A DNA stretch of 64,000 nt, taken from the NCBI GenBank assembly GCA_019639235.1, contig JAHBSG010000010.1, positions 1 to 64,000 on the forward strand, given 5' to 3'. The position numbers and the translations under genes were made by a program. This DNA is from Acidobacteriota bacterium (GTDB lineage: Bacteria > Acidobacteriota > Blastocatellia > Pyrinomonadales > Pyrinomonadaceae). Below the pieces are notes generated by a model. It saw only the letters and a list, made by a program, of their open reading frames with translations. It was not told where the DNA came from and did no database searches. Positions within the stretch are counted from its first letter, which is position 1, and each line of letters starts with the position of its first letter. This document shows, piece after piece, positions 24,180-30,665 of the stretch.

Positions 24180-25006
24180 TTCATCTCAAATACAAGCGAA
24201 GGGTTCATCTTGAACTGCAGCATCTTTGCCGTTTCGCGGCCGCCATCGCCGCCCTTTCGCTGCATCGTGATCCGGCCGATCTTTAGATTTCCGCTACGGG
24301 TGATCTCGACCGGCCCGTCGCCGAAAAAGCGGATCGCGTCGTCTGCTGTCACGATCTTCCATCGGGTTTCGCGGCCCGGCTTCCAGGCGACCATGAAAAG
24401 GTCCGCTCGGCCGGTTCCCTCGCCCCGAAGCAGGTCGGCAACTATCTGCTCTTTGCGTGCCGAAAAGAAACCGACGACCGCGGCTTGGACTTCCTTTGAC
24501 AGCTCGGTCAAAAACATCCGCTCCGGCCTTCGCGTCTTCCCGACCGGCGGGTCCTCGCCGACGAACAGCCTGAGTGCCGCGACGATTTCAGGCGGCATCT
24601 CCCACATCTTCGCGTATTGCCGCAGCCAGCGTTTGTCGATCTGATTGAACCCGTTTGGGCTGCTCACCAGCTTGATCGAGATGCCATGCCGCCGCCCTGC
24701 CCCGTCGCTCTTGGTCACGGTCACGACCACATCCGCCTTCTCGCCGCTCGGCTTCGCAGCCGTGACATCCTTGATCGCAGATGTATCGTAACCAATGGCC
24801 GTTAGCCACAACCGGGCGTCCGTATCTTCCCGCCAGTTGATGAACTTGTCGCGGATGTCATTCTCATTCCGAAAGCCGCCCTTCGCCGTCGCCGACCCAC
24901 GCTCGACCGCCGCCGCCGGAGCCTGCGCACTCGCGAACGAGGCCGCAAGAAGCAGCACGATAAAGAGTGTGGCAAACCGCCCATTTTTTCTAATTCGGCT
25001 TTGCAA
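24176..25006 (-). CDS. Secreted HinP1I-like restriction-endonuclease homologue
   Basis: A 276-residue protein. Residues 1-27 are a Sec signal peptide (RIRKNGR, hydrophobic core, SFASA cleavage site). From about residue 38 to the end it matches, as I recall the sequence, the GCGC-cutting type II enzyme HinP1I throughout: GGFRNENDIRDKFINW, IKLVSSPNGFNQIDKRWL, MFLTELSKE, a DLLRGEG turn and ITMQRKGGDGGRETAKMLQF. HinP1I uses an SD-x18-QxK active site; here it reads A91-D92-x17-S110-I-K112, keeping Asp and Lys but replacing Gln with Ser. No methyltransferase lies nearby. Start is TTG 25006 with GGAGAG upstream, overlapping marC by 17 bases; no later in-frame start exists that would drop the signal and keep the domain. 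Confidence 0.82.
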   Translation of the reverse strand: MQSRIRKNGRFATLFIVLLLAASFASAQAPAAAVERGSATAKGGFRNENDIRDKFINWREDTDARLWLTAIGYDTSAIKDVTAAKPSGEKADVVVTVTKSDGAGRRHGISIKLVSSPNGFNQIDKRWLRQYAKMWEMPPEIVAALRLFVGEDPPVGKTRRPERMFLTELSKEVQAAVVGFFSARKEQIVADLLRGEGTGRADLFMVAWKPGRETRWKIVTADDAIRFFGDGPVEITRSGNLKIGRITMQRKGGDGGRETAKMLQFKMNPSLVFEMK

Positions 25007-25583
25007 TGAACTCTCCGATGCCGTTGAGCAGCATTTGCACGGCGACCGTGATCAGTAGCATTCCCATTAGCCGCTCGATCGCGACCAGGCCTTTCTCGCC
25101 GAGGAAGCGTGCAAAATAGCTCGAGAAATAAATGATCACCGCCGAAGCGAACCACGCGATTAGCACCGCAAGCAGCCATTCTGGCCAACGGCCGGGCTCG
25201 CGGCTCATTAGCAATAGCGCCGTCGCCATTGCCGAAGGGCCGGCAACGTAAGGAATCGCCAGCGGCACGATAAAGGGCTCGCCTTCGACGTCCTCCTCAA
25301 GCGAAGCGTCCCGCCGCGGGAAGATCATCTTCAAGGCGATGATCATCAAGATAATGCCGCCTGCCGTCGTCAGAGCGGTTTCGGAAAGCTGCAGGAGCCG
25401 CAAAAGATACTGGCCCAAGAAAAGAAAACCAACGAGCACAACAAGTGCGATCAAAAGTTCCCGCACGACGACCAACCGCTGCCGCTTCTTTTCGACCTTC
25501 TTAAGCGTCGTCATGAAGAGCGGGATATTCCCAAGCGGGTCCATCACGAGAAACAGCAAAAGTGCAGCGGAGAAGGTATCCAT
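24990..25583 (-). CDS. MarC/YhgN-family inner-membrane protein
   Basis: A 197-residue, six-helix membrane protein of the MarC (NAAT) family. Diagnostic segments are LLLFLVMDPLGNIPLF, the RELLIALVVLVGFLFLGQYLL helix, TTAGGIILMIIALKMIF and FIVPLAIPYVAGPSAM. The family is named for the mar region of E. coli but has no settled function; some members move amino acids. It is the first gene of the marC, nuclease, micropeptide, miaA transcript, and its end overlaps the nuclease start by 17 bases. Confidence 0.9.
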   Translation of the reverse strand: MDTFSAALLLFLVMDPLGNIPLFMTTLKKVEKKRQRLVVVRELLIALVVLVGFLFLGQYLLRLLQLSETALTTAGGIILMIIALKMIFPRRDASLEEDVEGEPFIVPLAIPYVAGPSAMATALLLMSREPGRWPEWLLAVLIAWFASAVIIYFSSYFARFLGEKGLVAIERLMGMLLITVAVQMLLNGIGEFIAKPN

Positions 25584-25686
25584 TGGGGAAATTGTAGCCC
25601 AAATCGAGTTCCTGTCGAATCCTGCCCGGACATGCGATTATCGAGATACTGCTATGGAATAGGCAAATATTGTACAATCGCGGTGT

Positions 25687-25950
25687 ATGCGGCCAGGAGA
25701 AGATTTGATAACAGAGGGAATCGACGACCTTAATGCGGGTCGTGAGACCATCGCATCACTTCTGGTCTCGATTGGGTCACCGCGTCTCCGGGCACTTGGT
25801 TTTCCAATCAAGAAACAGATCTTCGAGCAGCCGGAACACCGGCTCTACCTTCTGCTTGCTGAGACAGACCCCGATTCAGCCCACTCACGTTACAATGCTC
25901 TGATCAGAAGACTGGTCAGTTTCGAGAGATCTGCTCAATGCGCGACCTGA
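25687..25950 (+). CDS. Putative antitoxin-like partner of nucleotidyltransferase
   Basis: An 87-residue soluble protein (ATG 25687) with no membrane segment: a helical N-terminal part (DLITEGIDDLNAGRETIASLLVSIG) and a C-terminal part with EQPEHRLYLLLAETDPDSAHSRYNALIRRLVSFERS. It overlaps the next gene's start by 13 bases, so the two are translationally coupled. I do not recognise the family; the position directly before a DUF6036-like nucleotidyltransferase suggests a partner or antitoxin. A TACAAT box lies only 7 bases before the start codon, so the message could be leaderless. Confidence 0.6.
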   Translation: MRPGEDLITEGIDDLNAGRETIASLLVSIGSPRLRALGFPIKKQIFEQPEHRLYLLLAETDPDSAHSRYNALIRRLVSFERSAQCAT

Positions 25951-26462
25951 CAAACGCCGAAAAGATCGCTGACTTCATGCGTGTTTTGGGCCGCAAGGTT
26001 CGACAGCCGGCTCGGGTATATTTCACCGGCGGTACAACCGCAGTAATGATGGGATGGCGCGAAACGACGATCGACATTGACCTTCGATTTGTACCCGATC
26101 ACGATGAACTCTATCGCGAATTACCCCATTTGAAAGAATCTCTCAGGATCAACATTGAACTCGCAAGCCCAGCCGATTTTATTCCACAGCTTCCGGGGTG
26201 GGAGGAGCGTTCTCGATTCATCGCACGCGAAGGTAAGCTCGACTTTTTTCATTACGACGCCTACAGCCAAGCCTTATCAAAGATCGAGCGAGGACACGAA
26301 CAGGACCTCAAAGATGTCGAGGCTATGATTAGCTCAGGCCTTGTATCAAAAGAAAGGCTTTACGAACTGTTTAAAGCGATCGAGCCGGAATTGTACAAAT
26401 ATCCGGCAATTAATCCTCAATCGTTTGCCGAAGCTGTCGAACTTGTTGTGCGAATCGACTAA
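25938..26462 (+). CDS. DUF6036-like nucleotidyltransferase, putative toxin
   Basis: A 174-residue protein with a nucleotidyltransferase-fold signature. VYFTGGTTAVMMGWRETTIDIDLRF gives G31-G32 for phosphate binding, R41 and acidic D46/D48 as the metal pair. Later segments AREGKLDFFHYDAYSQALSKIERGHEQDLKDVEAMI match the family in which a C-terminal helix bundle follows. Proteins of this fold include AbiEii/MenT toxins, which modify tRNA. The upstream 87-residue gene overlaps it by 13 bases, the layout of many toxin-antitoxin modules. Catalytic activity and toxicity are inferred. Confidence 0.72.
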   Translation: MRDLTNAEKIADFMRVLGRKVRQPARVYFTGGTTAVMMGWRETTIDIDLRFVPDHDELYRELPHLKESLRINIELASPADFIPQLPGWEERSRFIAREGKLDFFHYDAYSQALSKIERGHEQDLKDVEAMISSGLVSKERLYELFKAIEPELYKYPAINPQSFAEAVELVVRID

Positions 26463-26476
26463 CGAGTTCTTCCAGA

Positions 26477-28804
26477 TCAATATGCTTTCGTCACCTCGAC
26501 TCCGGTGTAGTAGTGCCGGATGATGTCGTCGAATTTCACACCCATTTTCGCCAGCCCGAAAGCTCCGTATTGGCACATGCCGACGCCGTGGCCCCAGCCG
26601 CGGCCGGTGAACGTATAGCTCGTAACGCGGTCACCCGAATAGCGCTTGTCGATCACAAATAGCTGCTCCCGTAGCCGAAGTGCCGAGCGGATCCGCCCGC
26701 CTTTCAGGGTCTTTGTGCCGTTCGAGCCGATGATCTCGATCTCGGTTGCCCGCCGCGAGTAGCCTCGAGTTTTGACGTTCACATCGTAGAGCGTCCCGAT
26801 CCCGCGGACGTACCGCGAGAGCCTTTGCAGGACCGCACCGGCCGAAAGCGTCTCGCGCCAGTTGGTAAATGGCGACGCATTTTCCGCAACGGTCGGCGTG
26901 GTCGTCGGCACTATCTCGAGATACCAAACCGCCCCCGAGGCATCCGTCTGATATCGTACCTCCTCGCCGCCGACGAGTGCCGCTTCCTTTACCTGATACA
27001 TCTCCGGCCCGAACTGCCGGAAGAGAAAAACGTCGGGCCTGACAGTCAACGACCGATCCGTCCGCCCGACCCGGAGCACGAGCTTTCCGTCGGCCGAGGG
27101 CCGCGTCGTCCCGCTCTGAAGCTGCGGCATCCATTTTTGCTTCTCGAGAACCTGTCGGATCAGCCGCAGCATCTTGCCACGCGAGAAGGGACGGTTCGGC
27201 TGCAATGTAAGGTCCGGCCGCAGCGTAAAATAACCATCGCGCATCAGCATCGCGATCTCCGCCCGGCGGTTCAACGGTATCTCGGCCGCGTCGTCAAAGG
27301 CCAGGTGGTAATTCACGTCCGAATCGCTCATCAGCGTGTCCGGCGCGCCCGGGGTGTAAAGAAAGCTGCTCAGCAACGCCGCAAGCTCGACCGGCTTTGC
27401 CGTGTTCGCGGTTACGTTCGGAAACGTCTTACCGAACCGCCCGGCGAGGTTGTTCATCCAGTTCGATATCTCGCCCGCCGTCGGAGCGTCCTCGAACCAT
27501 TCGTCGCTCATCTGGTTTGCGGCCAGCGAAAATCCGTTTACCGCCAGCATCGACATCAGCCGGACGAGTTCAAGGTTCGCCTCGTCCCGGAGCTTTGCCG
27601 GCACTCGCGCGGTCCTAAGCATAAAAGGCTCAAAATGCCGCCGTCCTTCGAGCGAACACTCAACCCCGCGAAGATACGGCTCACTGTGGTCGAAAACATT
27701 CTCAGAGTTCTCGGTCCGCCCGCCGCAGGTCGAGGTGTAATAGGCCATTATCGGCTTGCCGTGAGTCGCGATCATCCCGGCCGTCTCACGGACAGCCCGC
27801 GTGCCCATCGCGGTCTCGATCGAAACGCCTTTGTAAACCTGCGACCAAACGTCCGCCCTTACGTCAAAACCCTGCGTCGCAAAGCCGTTGTTGTTCGCGA
27901 CCGCATAGGTCCGAGCGGCGACCGCCTGGGCCTTCTGGGCCTCAAGTGCAGGCAACGAAAGCTCCGATGGCACTACCCCGAGCAAATATTCTTCAAGCGG
28001 AACGACGTTGACCACCGTCAACGACCCGCGAGAATTGACGAAAACCTCGATCTTGCCTCGATAGGCCTTGCCGTTTAGCCGCACCGGGTTCGACCGCTCA
28101 TCAAACGAACCGAACGAGACCGCTTTGAGCGAGCCATATTTCGCCTCCGTGCTCGCACCGTTGACTATCACCTCGCGAAGCCCGGGCACAATGTCGTCGG
28201 CACTCGCCGCGGTCGGAGCGCTCGAGCCCGTGGGGCGGATCAGGCTCCGCACCTGCGAGCGGCCCGCCGTCCGAACCTGCTGCGAGAGCGCCACGGCATC
28301 GGGCGAAACCACAGTTCGCCTCTCGGTCCGAACCGCTACATCGGGAAAGCCGTTCTCGGCAAGTTTTGCTTTGAAGGCATCGGCCTCTTCCTTCGAGTCG
28401 AGCGGTTCGCCGATCCAAACCCGCCATGTGTTCGTCGCCGTGTCGATGCTGGCGATCGCCGTCTCGCCCGTTGCCTCGCGGACATCTTTCGCGATCTCGT
28501 CCGCCTCGCTCGAGGTCGCGATGTTTTGGATCTCGAAGATGAATTGCTCGATCTGGTCTGGCCGATATGCCCGGGCCGAGACCGTCACGCGGTTCGTCGC
28601 CAGAAACCGCTCCGGCTCGTCCGGCGAGCGGGCAACGAGCTGAGTATCCGGCGTCGTGATCGTCACCGAAGCAACGTTCGTCATCAGCCCAACGCGGATC
28701 AGCGGCTCGCCCGGCAAAAGTGGAAAGCTCAGAAAGCCTGCATTGGCAGGCAGAGCAACGATGACGGCGATGATAATGGTGAAAAACAGCTTCTGAGGTC
28801 GCAC
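26477..28804 (-). CDS. SpoIID/LytB-domain exported protein with SPOR-like region
   Basis: About 775 residues, exported. After a signal peptide (RPQKLFFTIIIAVIVALP) a region near residues 85-165 resembles a SPOR peptidoglycan-binding repeat (WRVWIGEPLDSKEEADAFKAKLAENGF). A SpoIID domain follows: VNVVPLEEYLLGVVPSEL, AQAVAARTYAVAN, MAYYTSTCGGRTENSENVF. Its catalytic half is interrupted by about 320 residues before the C-terminal GRGWGHGVGMCQYGAFGLAKMG ending. SpoIID enzymes are lytic transglycosylases acting on denuded glycan. The frame extends to 28837 with weak starts; GTG 28804 was chosen because the signal peptide fits and an extended -10 (TGGTATTAT) lies just upstream. Confidence 0.83.
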   Translation of the reverse strand: MRPQKLFFTIIIAVIVALPANAGFLSFPLLPGEPLIRVGLMTNVASVTITTPDTQLVARSPDEPERFLATNRVTVSARAYRPDQIEQFIFEIQNIATSSEADEIAKDVREATGETAIASIDTATNTWRVWIGEPLDSKEEADAFKAKLAENGFPDVAVRTERRTVVSPDAVALSQQVRTAGRSQVRSLIRPTGSSAPTAASADDIVPGLREVIVNGASTEAKYGSLKAVSFGSFDERSNPVRLNGKAYRGKIEVFVNSRGSLTVVNVVPLEEYLLGVVPSELSLPALEAQKAQAVAARTYAVANNNGFATQGFDVRADVWSQVYKGVSIETAMGTRAVRETAGMIATHGKPIMAYYTSTCGGRTENSENVFDHSEPYLRGVECSLEGRRHFEPFMLRTARVPAKLRDEANLELVRLMSMLAVNGFSLAANQMSDEWFEDAPTAGEISNWMNNLAGRFGKTFPNVTANTAKPVELAALLSSFLYTPGAPDTLMSDSDVNYHLAFDDAAEIPLNRRAEIAMLMRDGYFTLRPDLTLQPNRPFSRGKMLRLIRQVLEKQKWMPQLQSGTTRPSADGKLVLRVGRTDRSLTVRPDVFLFRQFGPEMYQVKEAALVGGEEVRYQTDASGAVWYLEIVPTTTPTVAENASPFTNWRETLSAGAVLQRLSRYVRGIGTLYDVNVKTRGYSRRATEIEIIGSNGTKTLKGGRIRSALRLREQLFVIDKRYSGDRVTSYTFTGRGWGHGVGMCQYGAFGLAKMGVKFDDIIRHYYTGVEVTKAY

Positions 28805-28888
28805 ATTCCAGATAATACCAGATTTTCGCACGCGCAATTAAGCATTATCGGGCGAAACCTAATCCAGCCAGCGTGCGAACTCGCAGGT

Positions 28889-30028
28889 ATGACCGCAACC
28901 GCAACCCCTCGCTTCGCCGAACGCTTCCCGACCGACATCGCATCTATCCTCGACCGCGTCGAGCAGATCGACCCGATCCGCTACGCCCAAACCCGAAATT
29001 ATCTTGATGGTGCGGTCACTCGTCTTTCGCCTTATATTTCCCGCGGTGTCATCTCAACGAAGTATGTTTTGCTGCGGATGGTCGAACGCGGCTTCGACCC
29101 GCGGCGGATCGAAAAGTTTGTTCAGGAACTCGCCTGGCGTGAATACTATCAGCGCGCCTGGCAGGTAAAGGGCGGCGAGATCGACCGTGACCTTCGTTTC
29201 CATCAAGAAGGCGTTCAGAACACCGCGGTGCCGAGTGCTCTTGTTAACGCCTCGACCGGCATCGAGGCGGTTGACGCAGCGATTGAGGAGCTTTACAAGA
29301 CCGGCTATATGCACAACCACGCCCGGATGTACACGGCCGCCATCGCTTGCAATATCGGCCGCAGTCATTGGCGTGAACCGGCCCGCTGGATGTATTACCA
29401 CTTGCTCGACGGCGACTGGGCGAGCAACGCAATAAGCTGGCAATGGGTTGCCGGTGCGGCGAGCTCGAAGAAGTATTACGCCAACCAGGAAAACATTAAC
29501 CGGTATTGCCGGACGCGGCAGAGCGGCACTTTCCTCGATGTCGATTACGCGGATTTTGAGGAAATGCCCGTCCCCGAGGTTCTGCGGCCAACTGTCGTTC
29601 CCGAGCTTGAAACAAAGCTCCCGAAACCGTCTGATATCACACTATCGCCGGGCCACCCGACACTTATCTACAACAGCTACAACCTTGACCCGGCGTGGAA
29701 GAGCGGAATGGACGTCAACCGCATCCTGCTGCTCGAGCCCTCACATTTCCGGCGATATCCGGTCTCGGAAAAGGTGATCGAGTTCGTCCTCGCCCTGGCC
29801 GGCAACATCCCGGATATTCAGGTCTTTGTTGGCGAATTCGATGACCTGGCTGCAACGGTCAGCGGGTCGATCATCTTTAAGGAGCATCCACTGAGCCGCC
29901 ACTACCGCGGAACGGCCGAGGAGCGCGACTGGATGTTCGGCGTGGCGGGATATTTCCCGTCGTTTTTTCGTTACTGGAAAAAATGCGAGAGCGAACTTGC
30001 GGGCGCCCAGCTTGCTTTAGGATTCTAG
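28889..30028 (+). CDS. Photolyase/cryptochrome-family FAD protein with rearranged domains
   Basis: A 379-residue protein. Residues about 25-210 are the helical FAD-binding domain of DNA photolyases: RLSPYISRGVIST (45-57), ELAWREYYQRAW, NHARMYTAAIACNIG (143-157), DGDWASNAISWQWVAGAASSKKYYANQENINRY (174-206). The usual N-terminal alpha/beta antenna domain is missing; FAD-binding sequence begins almost at once. Residues about 255-365 (VNRILLLEPSHF, IQVFVGEFDDL, IIFKEHP, PSFFRYWKKCE) look like alternating strands and helices and could be that domain at the C-terminus. ATG 28889 has GCAGG upstream. A flavin reductase starts 4 bases downstream. DNA repair or light sensing is inferred. Confidence 0.82.
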   Translation: MTATATPRFAERFPTDIASILDRVEQIDPIRYAQTRNYLDGAVTRLSPYISRGVISTKYVLLRMVERGFDPRRIEKFVQELAWREYYQRAWQVKGGEIDRDLRFHQEGVQNTAVPSALVNASTGIEAVDAAIEELYKTGYMHNHARMYTAAIACNIGRSHWREPARWMYYHLLDGDWASNAISWQWVAGAASSKKYYANQENINRYCRTRQSGTFLDVDYADFEEMPVPEVLRPTVVPELETKLPKPSDITLSPGHPTLIYNSYNLDPAWKSGMDVNRILLLEPSHFRRYPVSEKVIEFVLALAGNIPDIQVFVGEFDDLAATVSGSIIFKEHPLSRHYRGTAEERDWMFGVAGYFPSFFRYWKKCESELAGAQLALGF

Positions 30029-30032
30029 AATT

Positions 30033-30665
30033 ATGCGGATCGATCACGAAAAACTTGCCGGGCTCGACCGGATCTACCGGCTGAACATTATCAACTCCGT
30101 CTCCGGCATTAAGCCCGCGAACCTAATCGCGACCCGCTCGGCCGACGGAATTTCGAACGTTGCGATCTTCAGCTCCGTTGTCCACCTCGGCAGCGACCCG
30201 GCATTGCTGGGCTTCATCGTCCGCCCGGCCGGCAAGCTTCCGCGAAACACTTACGAGAACCTTCTCGAGACCGGCGAATACACCATCAATCACATTCACC
30301 CGGCGATCATCGAGCGGGCACATTACACCTCTGCAAAGTTTCCGAAAAACGTAAGCGAATTCGAACGCTGCGGCCTGACGGAAGAATACGCCGAGGGTTT
30401 CTCCGCACCATTCGTAAAGGAAAGCACGATCAAGCTTGGTATGCAGTTTGAAGAGGAGATACCGATCCGCCGTAACAACACGACGCTTATCATCGGCTCC
30501 GTAAGGATTGCCATCATCCCGGACCACGCCGATTCCGGCGAAGGCCACCTCGACCTCGAGGCAACCGAAGCCGTTGGCATCTCCGGCCTTAACTCCTACT
30601 ATCGCCTGACAAAGCTCGCCCAGTTCCCTTACGCCCGCCCGGACCACATTCCCGATCTCCGGTGA
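30033..30665 (+). CDS. Flavin reductase family protein (FMN-binding split barrel)
   Basis: A 210-residue cytoplasmic protein of the flavin-reductase-like split-barrel family. Typical strands are VSGIKPANLIATRSADGISNVAIFSSVVHLGSDPALLGFIVRP, followed by the NTYENLLETGEYTIN turn and YTSAKFPKNVSEFERCGL helix, as in FMN:NADPH oxidoreductases that bind FMN through backbone atoms. The start lies 4 bases after the photolyase-like gene, so reduced flavin from this enzyme may keep that protein's FAD in the active state. Electron donor is not shown. Confidence 0.85.
   Translation: MRIDHEKLAGLDRIYRLNIINSVSGIKPANLIATRSADGISNVAIFSSVVHLGSDPALLGFIVRPAGKLPRNTYENLLETGEYTINHIHPAIIERAHYTSAKFPKNVSEFERCGLTEEYAEGFSAPFVKESTIKLGMQFEEEIPIRRNNTTLIIGSVRIAIIPDHADSGEGHLDLEATEAVGISGLNSYYRLTKLAQFPYARPDHIPDLR

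Noticed and set aside
28526..28888. Upstream extension of the photolyase-like frame
   Set aside because: It is antisense to SpoIID coding sequence and has no family signature; ATG 28889 begins the conserved part.
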